The notes beneath the pieces were generated by a model. The model did not search any database. It was not told where the DNA came from and saw nothing but the letters and a program-made list of their open reading frames with translations. This document shows, piece by piece, positions 53,626-64,000 of a stretch of 64,000 bases of DNA (position 1 is its first letter; every line of letters starts with the position of its first letter). Position numbers and translations under genes: made by a program. This stretch comes from Ectocarpus siliculosus (taxonomy: Eukaryota; Sar; Phaeophyceae; Ectocarpales; Ectocarpaceae), in NCBI GenBank assembly GCA_000310025.1, contig FN649741.1:5078247-5142246 (forward strand), in the 5' to 3' direction.

Positions 53626-54873
53626 GTGGTGGGTCAAGCTTGGGTAGGGGGGGGGTAGCGTCCACCTGTAAGTGGTTGGGGCGTGTCTCCGCCAGCGCAC
53701 ACGGAGTCTATTTTCCCACTCCTTTAACAAGGAAATTCCACCACTCCACTCTATATCCATACAAGACAAACAGGCGACACGGCGGGAGCTCAATCGAGCA
53801 AGGTTCATTAAATGTTGTGGAATGCCAACGTGGAGATTTATGATGATGGGACAGAGGTAGCCACGATTCCGCAAAGCCTAGATGAGAAAAATCCTTCATT
53901 TTCAACCAAGACTACGGGGATCGGCCCGCGGATGGATCCCCCTCGCTCTCCCTTTTTACTGTCTCAACAAGTCATCTGCCATCGATTCCCAATCTGCCGT
54001 ACAGGGTGTGACGGTGAAGACGGCACCCGTCGCCCGGATCTTCAGTCATGTCTGTGATTAAAGTTCCGCCGCAGGTATTGACCAATCAGAAAACTGCGTG
54101 CCACGAAGCCTCTTAATACTCCGTAGTACTGTACACGGTAGGTGATTTCATTCTGAAAAACAGTACCCTTTTATGAAGCAGTCATCAGTCATTCCTCTCC
54201 CAACTTTTCATGGGGAACGACACACTTTCACTCTTCTTCCCGAAGCGTTGACATACGCCATACATACAGTGTACAACAGTTCCTCCGGTACGCCAGTCGA
54301 CGACCTGCCATCTCGTCCACCTTTGTCTGCCCTACAGCGCCAAGAACCAGCCAATACTACTTGCTGCGAACACGGTCACTTGGAAGGTGAGCACGAACAT
54401 AGGCAGGGGTGTTTGGGGAAGGATTGGACTGTACGACGGTCGCCTAGACCACAGCCGGTATACCCAACTGCTGCTGATAAGGTAGCTCCACATCGTTCTC
54501 TGCGCCGACATAGTCTAAATATTCCTCTTGCCTATGTGCATTCATGCATTCACCTTCAACGCTCCCTCCCCTCTGCTGCAGGGGACAGCCACAATCTATT
54601 GGAGGTCGAAAGGACGGCCTAGACTACATAGACTTCATGCTCGGCGAAATTCTGTGTTACCTATTCTCGCTCTTGTGTTGGATAACACATGAAGTGTATT
54701 GGACTTGTTTGGATTTGGCCTCCTTTCCTAGCTCAAGAACCTACCCAAACTTCGTCCTGTAGGTCCCCCCCCGTCATGAGTCTATGAACCGAAGCAACCA
54801 CATATACCTGTAGCGCCATGCAGAGCCCGAAACACACCCTAAACCTCTCGCGAAAATCAATCGATCCGCGCGC
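53626..54873. other. No firmly supported gene
   Basis: Protein-like fragments occur (plus strand near 53820: NVEIYDDGTEVATIPQSL; also RELNRARFIKCCG near 53790 in another frame), but they overlap in different frames without clear splice sites. The frame 54173-54622 lacks motifs. Confidence 0.35.
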
Positions 54874-55048
54874 TCATTGTACATCGTAGACTATATCATC
54901 CACCTCACGCGTTTCGGAGGCGCTAGAGTTGTCTCCCCATATGTACAGTCCCTCGGAACCCGGCTCGATTTTCCAGCCACCGATCTGCATGATTTCGCCT
55001 ACTACCGTGGTGCTTGCCGGGGATTCTCCCCACGGCGAAATGTTATTG
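54874..55048 (-). CDS. Possible terminal exon, minus strand (unrecognised)
   Basis: After an acceptor (cacgcgttacag) the minus strand reads NNISPWGESPASTTVVGEIM, then GGWKIEPGSEGLYIWGDNS and an acidic end (REVDDIVYDVQ) with a stop at 54874. It looks protein-like. It conflicts with the plus-strand exon proposed at 55070-55190, because each exon would lie in the other's intron. Only one may be real, unless the two are overlapping antisense genes. Confidence 0.35.
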
Positions 55049-55069
55049 CTGTAACGCGTGAATCCACAG

Positions 55070-55190
55070 CAGGAGATAGATGATGTGGTTGAGGGCTTCG
55101 GACTGCTTCTGGAAAACCTCAGACAAGAAGGGAATGACCCAATTGCAGAACAACAGCTTGATCCCATGCTGACCAAACTCTTGACGGACG
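55070..55190 (+). CDS. Possible internal exon, plus strand (helical repeat-type protein)
   Basis: After the acceptor gtgaatccacag the plus strand reads QEIDDVVEGFGLLLENLRQE and DPIAEQQLDPMLTKLLTDG, then a gtattc donor at 55191. It looks like an acidic helical segment such as occurs in HEAT-repeat proteins, but no family is assigned. See the competing minus-strand exon at 54874-55048. Confidence 0.35.
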
Positions 55191-56028
55191 GTATTCCTCT
55201 ACATACGTCAACGCGTCATATCTGTGTGTTGCGAACTCCCCAATACTCCTTTGTATCAGCAAACGAACGTTGGTAGACATCGTATCCAAGGCACCATTCG
55301 AAGCATCTTCGGAGTTAATAAAATACCAATCAACAAAATAAACTGAATCCCAGCAAGGCTACAAGTAGTCTGACTGTTGAGCCTACTCTACATAGTCTGC
55401 TACACAATGCAGTCTACTGCAGTTTTCCCGGGATTCAATCCTCTCTGACTGACGGAGCTTCCTTCCAAAGGTTACTTGCACAGTCGCCCGCCAAGAGACG
55501 TGTAACGTAGCTAATCTATGCACATACATCGAATATGTACCTCCAAATTCTCCATGACCTCCCTCTTCCCACCAAGGACCCTTGACGGACTTCATGCGTA
55601 CTTTTTTCATGTCGTTCATCTTCGAGGCGATCTTGACATGGGGCGTATTTGTGCATGGACCATTCCCCATTTTTCGATTGAAGCAACCCCGGATTCCAGG
55701 CACGTTGAGATGCATATATTCATTCCTGCGAAAAGACGGAATCGGCCTCGACACACGTTCAGGATGTGCCTAGATTATTGCTATGCTACTGTTTATGAAG
55801 GATACCAATACAACAGGCCCTTTTACTTCTTCGTTGATACGCAAGAAGGCTACTAGCGATATGTCTAGCTGCACCCATCAGAAATCTCACCGCGAAGCCA
55901 ACGTTTCAAGAAGGGGGCCGTCCTCTTCATGATGGGGACCTCCACGGTGTGTTTCCCAAAATACATATATCGTGTTGGTGTCCGTTCACAGGTCCAGGTC
56001 CCGAGGTCGACTCTAGAAAGTATTCACC
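55191..56028. other. No supported gene; 5' region of the SAP-like gene
   Basis: Open frames on both strands at 55383-55856 overlap and neither has motifs. The last part before 56029 should contain the promoter and 5' UTR of the next gene; caccATGG at 56025-56032 is a good eukaryotic start context. Confidence 0.4.
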
Positions 56029-56892
56029 ATGGCGCAGCTTGCGGCGGTGTGCGACGCCGACGAACCTGCTCTTCGGACGTACAGCGAGTCAACGCTCCGC
56101 AGCATTCACAAAAACGATCTGATAGCTTTTGGAGAGAATTTCTGCGGCATCAAATTCCCTGAAGGGGCTAAACAGGACGCTGTCGTTCAACGTGTCCATG
56201 CTCACATCGCTCTGAAGGGACGCGGCAGCGAACACGTGGCACACCTCGTGGCACAGGTAGGTACATCGTACGAACTCTGGGTCTGGCGACGGGGAAACAA
56301 CGGCTGTATGGACGTCCATCTGTTCGGACGCAGTTGTTGTTATGTGTTGGTGATAGTGGCGTGGCGACCATCGTCGTCGTCGTCGTCGTCGTCGTCGTTC
56401 GTTCTCGCATCAACTCACGGCTGAAGCTTCCTTATGATCTCAAGCGGATGATCTCGAGCAAGGGCCACGGTACGAAAAAAGGGGACGATGATGATTAGCG
56501 TTGAACGGTCGCAGCTCCGCATTCTCTCTGCTCCTCCTTGCGGTGTTTGTTTATGCTTGGCAGGAGCCTAACATGCTGATACCGTGTTCATAACACCTCG
56601 ATTCGTCGTCGGCGCGTAAGTCGCTTACCATAGCCTTCGGGGGATCGTCTTCGTTACGGACTTATCTTGTCAGGCACAACAAAAGAGCAAGTTGAAGAAA
56701 GAGGAAAAAAAAACAAAAAAGGCACTCAGTGACGCGGACGCGAGACTCGCGACTGCTAACAGGAACCGCGAGGTCGCCCGCAGAGCGCTTGAAGCCGCCA
56801 CGGCCGCGGTCGAGCGGGAAATTCAGAGCGTGGCAGCAGCTCGGGCGGCCTACGAGAGCGCACAAAACAACACACGGAACTTCTCAGCATGA
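56029..56892 (+). CDS. Small two-exon protein: SAP-like N-terminus plus coiled coil (148 aa)
   Basis: Exon 1 is 56029-56256 and exon 2 is 56674-56892. The intron begins gtaggt and ends cttgtcag, and phase is 0. The first part (LRTYSESTLRSIHKNDLIAF, then FCGIKFPEGAKQDAVVQRVH) has the helix-extended-helix pattern of SAP-type nucleic-acid-binding domains. The second part is highly charged and helical (KLKKEEKKTKKALSDADARL, NRNREVARRALEAATAAVER), almost certainly a coiled coil. The start codon has a good context (caccATGG). Such proteins often act on chromatin or DNA packaging, but that is inference here. The intron contains a (GTC)n microsatellite at 56373-56396. Confidence 0.75.
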
Positions 56893-58161
56893 GCAGAGGC
56901 TCGCCATCTCCTCCCCCGCGGACTGCATACAATAGTCTACAATCATTAAATGTCGCAGCGTTCCGCAATGAGGAGGAAGACAATCTTGTTGAGATCTTTA
57001 CGTTTTATACCAGGATATCTGCCGTGTGTTATGGAGTGTTGAATACATGTAAGTGGTTCTATACATGTTGTAGGAAGGCGGTGGGTGCTAACGTACACAG
57101 TGGCGTTCGTTCTGTGGGCATCACCATGTGTGTGTTTTCTTTGAGGTGACGGATGGTAACGCGAACGGGGCTTACAGGACATGAGTCATTCAGTGCTTTG
57201 GGCGTCAAGCTCCTTGCTGCCCTCAATTCGTAGGTGAAACACCGTGGTGGGAAAGGGGGCGTGGAATATGATGGTAGAGACGAGAACAAAACGTTGCGGA
57301 CGGAGCACGCAGTATGAAATGCTCGGCATCGTGTAGGCGTTGTCGCCCCAATGTTTGGAAATCATTTATTGTATTCCCAGACGTTTATGGTACCCACCAA
57401 AACCTCTTTCTGTTCCTCGTGCTGTTCAGTGCGATTCTACAGCTTTTGACGTTTTTCTTCGTGTCTTGCTCGCCGATTCTTGATTCAGCTATGTACGTCA
57501 TGGAAGGAAGGTTTGTTTGTTCCAAGTCTAAGAATCCATTCCACAAAATAGATTTCTCACATGACGTTACAGAGGGGAGCTGGAAGCGTGAGGCGCAGAA
57601 TAAACGTTGCTCTGATTCGCCATATTTCCGGGTTGGCAACAGGTCGTGTGCTCGATGTTGATGTGCCCTGCGAGACTAATGCCCGGAAATCGCATCCCGA
57701 CGCGTCTCAAAACGAAGACAGGACAACTCGAATTGATACAGCGTAACAATTTCCCACCAAGGCCACCTGTGACACAGCATGACTTCTTCAGTGGCCCAGA
57801 CAACAACGAAGGGGAAAACGTTCTGCATAAGCAGTAACCGAAGAGGCGTAAACCATCGGGTCGATCAACACATGCCAAACTCGAAAAAGCTCATACCAAT
57901 GCCGATCCTGTTGGGATGCGTACTCAGTCTCTTCGCACCTCTGTACAGCGCGATGAAGGGAAATATACCTTCAAACGGTATCAAGAAAAACACACAATTA
58001 CCTTGCAACACCTGCCCATATTCACCCTGCCCATAACCCGAAGTCCGAAGTCTGGTTATTTCTAGTCTACTACCCATGGTCTTTACCGTTTGTTGGTGGT
58101 ATGCCTATCCCCTGCACGAAGCCCTCACTTACAAGATAATAGAAAAATAGATACGGTACGG
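56893..58161. other. No firmly supported gene
   Basis: A plus-strand frame at 57314-57661 has a hydrophobic stretch (LFLFLVLFSAILQLLTFFFV) but is overlapped by an open minus-strand frame. I cannot choose between them. No repeat is seen. Confidence 0.35.
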
Positions 58162-58731
58162 TTAATCGGATGCAAGAGTAGCTTTCCTCGGCGGATAGGC
58201 TGTTCTTTCATACCGCCACGATTGTTTTCCTACTCCTCCAGATAGTAGCAACATATTATGTAACCCGTCCTTGTCTGCAGTGGCGCCCCGCGTCACCCCC
58301 TCGTACCCCTGCACGTCGAATTTCACCCCTTCCCCGTCTGCAAGCATGCCATCGTACAAAGAATACGGGTGCTGAATGACACCTGTCCCCAAGAACCACA
58401 GCGACGGCCAAAGACCCGAGCGACCAGTAACGATGACCAGAGAGATAGGGCAAGCAAACGCTTCGAACTTTGCAATGTGCAAGCATGTCATCAAACATTT
58501 GTGAATCCTGCAGTTGAAGGCATCATGCCGAAAACGGCAGGACTCACAAGTTGGTGGCATTCCTAACAAGTTGGGAACGAGCAAGCCTTCGTCCGCGATT
58601 GTCTGTGCCATGACCTTCAAAGCAGAAGCCGATCCCTGGCGAACCCATTGCACCGACAGTTTCGGGATACTAGTAGCTTCCAAACACCCAAAATGTTGCG
58701 AAGCGGGGGCATCGAAGACCCGAAAATTTTA
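58162..58731 (-). CDS. Unrecognised minus-strand open frame, possibly one or two exons
   Basis: An open frame without a clear initiator reads LSVQWVRQGSASALKVMAQT, IADEGLLVPNLLGMPPTCES, then GVIQHPYSLYDGMLADGEGV and ends RKATLASD at 58162. The middle has a competing frame (FDDMLAHCKVRSVCLPYLSG), so an intron may lie within. No motif is recognised. Confidence 0.35.
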
Positions 58732-59741
58732 AGCTCGTTGGCCAACCCGTCACATCCGACGAGAGCCAACCTTCAAAACTTAAGCTAGTGTACCTTTGTG
58801 GCCAGAGGCATCCAGGCCGGAGGCCTTTCTTCACCACTAGAGCAGCTCAATATCTGACGAACGTGAACACCCCTCTGTCCTACTGCCGTGATGTCCTGCC
58901 GTGTGCTCTGTGGCTCTGCTCGTCGCAGCTACTTCTCGCCGTGCTTGCTGTTGCTCAAGGTCCTATTCGTGATGCGCGCAACAGAAACGCGAGAGACGGC
59001 CAATGGGTGAGGGCGGAAACGACAACTCCGCAACCAGCCTTGTACACCTCGTCCCGTTGTGGTCATCGCGTCGAACCACTTACGATAAAGCACGAAGCAA
59101 CCAATTCGGTGCTCGGACAGCGTGTAAACAAGATTGACCGCGTGGGCAACATGGAAAAAGCAACGGCGACGGCGACCTGGACAACAAAACGCAGACCAAC
59201 GGTACGACAATTTTTCTCTCCACAGTAAGTTCCGTGTTTCCTGTCGATGTATGCACAGAGGAGGAGTCTACTCTACATACTTTTTTTGCCTCGGATATAC
59301 GCAGTCCGTCAACCCGGGTCCGTCCTATGGCGAGCGTTTCGCAGGCCCCCTGGAGAGAACCATCGTTCCCTGCGGCAAGACCACTCTACTGTACCATCAA
59401 TGACGAAAGTTACATGAACAATCAGTTGGATGCTCTGAACAATGAACGAAAATGACCAAGACAATACTCGATGGTTGTGCCGTTTTTTCTATTAACACAC
59501 CTTGCCATTGCAAGCGCGTCTTTCGGTTCTCCTCTCGTTTTCGTGTTCTGCTGCTGGTCCAGATGCTCTTGCACCTCCTCTTGGCATTCTGTCGCACTGG
59601 CTGCTGCAGCAGTATCAGTTGGGCTGGTGAGTAGCCCTTCTGCCAAAACATTGATGGAAAATACAGAGACAAGGAACGCATTCCAAAACAACGATATCGC
59701 CGGCCGATGAGTTACCCCAAAGCTCATGTGAATGAGGGTTC
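58732..59741. other. No firmly supported gene
   Basis: A plus-strand frame ending at 59455 (VCTEEESTLHTFFASDIRSP, INDESYMNNQLDALNNERK) looks partly protein-like, as does another frame of the same DNA. Splice sites are unclear. The right end is the 3' flank of the sulfotransferase gene. Confidence 0.35.
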
Positions 59742-62680
59742 TCACCGGATGTGGTTTAGCCCGTTCCAAGATTTTGCACGTAATAGTCGCAATGGGTCAG
59801 CATCACTGTTCTCCAGTGGTGCAAGACGTACACAGACACACGGGTACGCACCGACTTCGCCCCTGTAGACTGTATGGCGGAACGCCCGCACTAGTTCTTC
59901 CCGGTTGCTGACCGAGGCTGGCGTCTGCCTTGCCGTCTGCGCGAGGGGCGCGGGGACGCGAGCGTCTAGCCCCAAGAAGTCAGCGATGCCTCGGAAGGTG
60001 CTGCCCCTCGCACTGCCGCACAAGTCTTCGTACAACACCTCGTGGAACGCCTGTCCCGCCAGAAGACGGGAGTAGGTGGCGTAGCAGCTCTCGTAGTTGG
60101 CGAGGTGGTCCTGCAGCTCGTCGGGGTCGATGCGGATGGAGACATTACCAGGCTGCTGCACCTGGAGAAACTGCCCCGTCAGCAGTGCGCGTCGCTGGGA
60201 AACGTACGCAGCCACCGCGTTGCCGCGGCGCAGGACGATCTTCTTGACGGTAGCGTCGGCGAGCAGAGAGGCCATGGTCTCCGGGTCGCGGTAGATGTGC
60301 TCGGGAAAGAGCTTGAATCCGATGGCCTGCTCCGGTCTGTCCGAACGCGCCCAGACCTCAGAGATGAACCGTCTCGGGTCGGCATCGCGGCGGGCCACCG
60401 TCCATTCCCACTTCTCCAGGCGGTCTTGGTGGTAGGTGTGGATGGCGCGGTTGTGGAATATTTCGTTGTGCATGAAGACACCCGAGTGGTTGTGCAGCAG
60501 ACCACACAGCAAGTTGCTCCCAGTACGCTGCCACGCTAGCACGACGAACCGGGCCGGCGCCCTCTGATTGGTGGCCTTTCTCCTTGCACCGGGTGTCTGC
60601 CACCTGAAGGGCATGACTAGCCCTGCAACGACCACGAGTGAGCAATGCAGGCCGTATCCGAGCGCCGCGCTAACGCCGATCAAGAGGTTTCCGGAAATCT
60701 TGGCAGCGTGGAGCACCCTTGAAGCAGTCCGCCATTTGTGCCCATCCGTCCCATCCATCCAGTCGAAGGACAAGAGGAGTTGGTACAGATTGCCTTGCGC
60801 CAGCTTGGTGACAAGACGAGCTACATCCTGCACCATGCTCGGAATCGGGGCGAGGAGTACCGCAGACCAGGGCTCGGCCCCGGTGGTCCCCGGGTAGACG
60901 TGGGCCAATCCCTCCAAGAACTCCACTGTTCCAACAACGCCGGAGGCCGTGAGACACTGCGTTACGCTCCAGATGTTTGCGACCCCGAACACCAACCAAA
61001 TCAAGACGATGGTCTCCGCCCAATCAGGGGCGCGATAGAACGTGGAGTGCGGATGAAAGCTGAGACAGAGGGCGTCGCCTCGGGCCCATCCCCACACCTG
61101 GCGAATGGGGTTGGCCCAGTAAGGGTGCGTCGCCGCAGCTCCCGGCACCGCCACAATAGCGTCACGCCCATACTTCTGCCTCGTCTTCAAGCAGAAGTCT
61201 ACGTCCTCGCCACCTCCAGTTTTGGGGTAAGCCGGGCTAAACCAGATGTCTCCCGATCGTCCGCTCACGCACAGATTGGCTGTGACGCCCCAAGGCGGGT
61301 AGGCGACGACTTTCGCGATCCTGTAGAGTGGCACAGGTTCGATGCGCGCACAGCATGTTCGATCACGGTATTGGCAGGAGGGAAACGGGTGAACCCAACC
61401 CACACGCGCGCTTTCGGGAACCGATCGATGCCGCCGAGGTAGGCATCCAGAATGTGGGGTTCGGGCACTACATCGTCATCCAGCAGTACGACGTGATCCG
61501 AAAACGCCTGCGACAGTCCGATGTTGCGACTCTTGCTTGCCCCGAGGTTCTCCTTGTTGACGGAAACTCGTACGACGTGATCCTTTGCGTAGGATGTCAA
61601 AGCATTCACTTCTTCAAGCCTGGCGGCACCAGGGCATTCCACCACCACGATGATTTGCACAGACACGTTAGGGTAGGCGGCTGACTTGAGCGAAACAATG
61701 TCGCGGAGCATGGAAATGTCGCACCTGAAAGTAGGCACCACCACTCCCAAGCACCTGAAACGAGGCCCCGTGGGCCGCACTAGCCTTGAAAATCGTTCGA
61801 TCTCCCTCGTGAGAATGGCCCCTTGCCAGCGGACTCCAACCTTCGGGTACCGAGCTTCCTCTTTGCCGCCCACGAGGTTCTTCAGGGAAGCGGTGTCCGC
61901 GAAAGCGGAGGCACCAAAACGACGATACAGCTCGAAGAGGAATGGGTCACCACCTTGGTTTACAAATTCCGGAGGCAACACAGCTCCGAAAACCTCCACG
62001 TGACGGCGGTGGATGACTGGAAAGCTCGGAAACGCAGGCATGGTCAGGTCACGAAACGCCACGCACGCCATCCCCAGAGGCAGTCCGGCAGCCTCAGACA
62101 CGTTGCGCATGGAGGCCTCGATCTCGCCCTTCCACCCTGGGGTCTCCAACTCAACATCGTCTCCCACAAGGACTAGGTAGTCAGCCTTGCAGTCTTCGAC
62201 AGCTTTGGCCGCCAGAAGGTTCCAAATCGTGCAAACATTTCCGAAGAACCCAGGGTGTACCATGGTGACCTGCACCCTTGCCAAGCCGCAATCGTTGAAG
62301 AATCCAACCACCTTTCCCTTTGTGTAGACGGGGTCGCCATCATCAATTGCGACGCAAATGGAGATAGCACTGCGGTCATCCGCAGTAGTGGTACTCAACA
62401 GCGAGCCTTTGAACCGCTCAAGCATTCTCATGCACTTAGCGTTATCCTGTTCGCCAATGCCGAAGGAAGTGATGGGCAGCAACAGTGCCCAAGGAGAAGT
62501 AGCGGTGACATCGCCTGGCTCAAAGGTATTCCGTACTTCCACATTTGGAACGAGCGCCTGGCGCTGTTGCCATGCAGAACAAGGCCGAGGGATCGTGCGG
62601 CATGTCTCCTCGGGGCTTTCAACTGCGTTCAAGCCGACCGCCGCCCTCGCATTGTGGAGGGCGTCCGCAATGCCAGTCAT
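59742..62680 (-). CDS. Glycosyltransferase-sulfotransferase fusion protein, one frame change
   Basis: An ATG at 62680 begins a first GT-A-like domain (WALLLPITSFGIGEQDN, DYLVLVGDDVELETPGW), then a clear GT2 domain (LGVVVPTFRCDISMLRDIVS, NLGASKSRNIGLSQAF, VVLLDDDVVPEPHI, GGGEDVDFCLKTRQKYGRD). Two hydrophobic segments follow (IVLIWLVFGVANIWSVTQ; LLIGVSAALGYGLHCSLVVV), then a PAPS-dependent sulfotransferase domain (FVVLAWQRTGSNLLCGLLHN as the 5'-phosphosulfate loop, KKIVLRRGNAVAAYVSQRRA as the 3'-phosphate site). The protein should polymerise and sulfate a polysaccharide in the Golgi; the substrate is inferred. The gene is intronless. The frame shifts near 61350, between the DDD and GGGED parts. 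A sequence error, a tiny intron or a real lesion are all possible. Stop TGA at 59744-59742. Confidence 0.85.
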
Positions 62681-63504
62681 TCCCCAACAGCCGTGGTCGT
62701 TTCCGAGGGCAGTAGTGTGGTAACCCTCTATCGGGAGACACGAACGAAGGCGCGAAGAGAAACGGAAATGCAGCGCGACAGCGACCCTTTCATGGGGATT
62801 TACTGCTTTCTATTCCGAGAATGGACTACTGTAGTCTATGTATTTAAAGCCGAGAGAGATACAGAGAGCCAGCTCTTGTATCACCCGAGAGAGACAGCAG
62901 TGAGAGCCAGTTCGTCCGTAACTACTGTTGCTGCTGTTCTTCTGTAATTCGTAATTTGATGTGTACTGAGTACACTTTTCTGACTGTATGCGCATGACAT
63001 GAACCTCCCTCCCACTTGCTCAGTTTTCACCGGAATCATCGCAAGGGTAGGATGATCCAGCCCCCCGGGACCAGGCCACAAAAAGACAAAGGACAGAGTA
63101 CAGTTTTTTTTTATTTTTCTTAATAATATGACACCACGAAACCATACACAGTACAGGTTTTGTATCAGTGCTGCACATTTTCGTTCCAAAAACATGTCGG
63201 GGGCAGGGAATTTGAAATTTGAATGGATGAAGCATCTCTCTCGCTCGCGCACTTCGGCACAGACTACTAGGTCAGCCGCGCAGAATCGCACCCTCCTCGT
63301 TGTGATAACACAATCTACAAACCTGGATTGCACATAAGGGAGAGAGAGCAGGGGAAAGAGAGAACTCTCAGCAGCCAGGTGACAGGGCCCTGGACCGTCT
63401 CCGGAGAACACGCGGTCAAGCGGTCAACCCCACAGTAATTGCGCCGCCTCTCTCTGACGATCAAGCCCTATGCGCACATCGACCTTTCGCCTGGCCACCA
63501 CCTA
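62681..63504. promoter_or_regulatory. Divergent intergenic region, probable two-way promoter
   Basis: The sulfotransferase gene reads leftward from 62680 and the Fe-S carrier gene rightward from 63505. A TATA-like tatttaaag lies at 62840 and GAGAGA-type words follow. A poly-T run is at about 63104-63119. No gene is supported. Confidence 0.4.
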
Positions 63505-64000
63505 ATGCTAGCCCTACCATATACATGTAGGTGGCACCCACTTGCTGGGAGAGCGCGGGCGAGGCATTTGGTCGATGTCTCCGTCCGACGTAACAAGCCC
63601 ACAAGTTGCAGCACAAGTCGCAGAGGCATCAAGGTGGCCGGAGCTGCGGCCCAAGGACGTCGGACGGCAGCAGCATCAGACACTACAAGCACCATCGCGG
63701 CACTGCTGTCTCCCCAGATCTTACAGTCACGACGGTTTATCTCTACCGCTCCCGGTCCCAGTCTCGCCACGGACGTCAGCTGGCACGTCGCGCACTACAG
63801 GAACGGTGGCAATGCGCGGCAGTTGCCGAGGAGAAGGCACATGTCTCTGTGGGGCGGTTGGGGGCAAGGGACGTCGGGGGGGCCCAACAGCAGCCCGGAG
63901 GAAGAACTGGCGCGTCGTTGGCGGCAAGAGAAGGAGGAAGAGGTGCTGGCGATCCTCTCGGGTGTTGTTGAGCCATGCACGGGCAAGGATGTGGTGGAGC
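63505..64000 (+). CDS. Mrp/NUBPL/HCF101-like Fe-S cluster carrier, N-terminus (runs off the window)
   Basis: An ATG at 63505 opens a frame that stays open for 165 codons to the window edge. The first ~90 residues are Arg/Ser/Ala-rich with few acids and contain LQSRRFISTAPGPS, which looks like a mitochondrial (or plastid) presequence with its cleavage site. Then SSPEEELARRWRQEKEEE and VLAILSGVVEPCTGKDVVE follow. The last block is the start of a MIP18/DUF59 domain (family pattern L..V.DP.tGkdiv), which sits at the N-terminus of Mrp-type P-loop Fe-S carriers. The P-loop itself lies beyond the window, so the assignment rests on this domain; a stand-alone MIP18 protein is the alternative. Confidence 0.65.
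   Translation, partial: MLALPYTCRWHPLAGRARARHLVDVSVRRNKPTSCSTSRRGIKVAGAAAQGRRTAAASDTTSTIAALLSPQILQSRRFISTAPGPSLATDVSWHVAHYRNGGNARQLPRRRHMSLWGGWGQGTSGGPNSSPEEELARRWRQEKEEEVLAILSGVVEPCTGKDVVE

Noticed and set aside
62825-62970. Solo LTR or strong promoter (TATA-like tatttaaag with GAGAGA words)
   Set aside because: No second copy in the window and no matching flanking duplication; kept only as a possible promoter region.
1-64000. CRISPR arrays, tRNA or rRNA genes
   Set aside because: The tandem repeats found have long, diverged units without unique spacers, and no cloverleaf or rRNA-like sequence was recognised by eye.

Overview
The window reads as nuclear DNA of a multicellular or complex photosynthetic stramenopile, most likely a brown alga of the Ectocarpus type. 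Reasons: host genes are split by introns of a few hundred bases with GTGCGT/GTGAGA-type donors and pyrimidine-tract acceptors; there is an animal-like Na+/K+-type P-ATPase, a fused glycosyltransferase-sulfotransferase of the kind expected where sulfated cell-wall polysaccharides are made, and a mobile-element load of DIRS, LTR, LINE, IS607/Fanzor and foldback elements between sparse genes. The species is inferred, not proven.

Layout. 0.6-3.3 kb: last six exons of a P-type ATPase (+), whose 5' part lies outside the window. 3.3-12.3 kb: mostly non-coding, with short terminal exons of unrecognised minus-strand genes (3.87-4.05, 7.53-7.67 and a three-exon set at 11.58-12.24 kb) among diverged direct repeats. 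12.5-13.4 kb: an AT-rich island with one intronless unknown ORF. 14-16 kb: satellite-like repeats and a 371-bp foldback element with a target duplication. 17.2-19.9 kb: a broken DIRS-type retrotransposon (-). 20-23 kb: degenerate tandem repeats and two unrecognised minus-strand coding segments. 24.54-27.72 kb: a very young gag-only LTR element with identical LTRs. 28.30-29.50 kb: a DNA transposon with clear terminal inverted repeats and three internal 219-bp units. 29.7-33.4 kb: a decayed LINE (-).

34.7-51.2 kb is the most unusual region. Two direct repeats of about 4.2 and 4.4 kb (36362-40541 and 46792-51171), themselves built from degenerate 0.8-1.5 kb units, enclose a 6.25-kb core. The core holds an AT-rich unknown ORF; a fragment of the PP2A B'' (EF-hand) regulatory-subunit gene whose intron carries an IS607-like transposon with both a serine recombinase and a Fanzor/TnpB-type nuclease; a zinc-finger plus nuclease-like coding piece joined to the PP2A fragment; and an intronless 446-codon ORF of unknown family. 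A second AT-rich ORF pair sits just left of the repeats.

52.8-53.6 kb is an 85-bp minisatellite. 56.0-56.9 kb is a complete two-exon gene for a small SAP-like/coiled-coil protein. 59.7-62.7 kb is a long minus-strand gene for a double GT2-like, membrane-anchored sulfotransferase, with one change of frame. It diverges from a plus-strand gene starting at 63505 that encodes a targeted Mrp/NUBPL/HCF101-like Fe-S carrier and runs off the window end. The host genes are unrelated to each other; the mobile elements are what shape the region.
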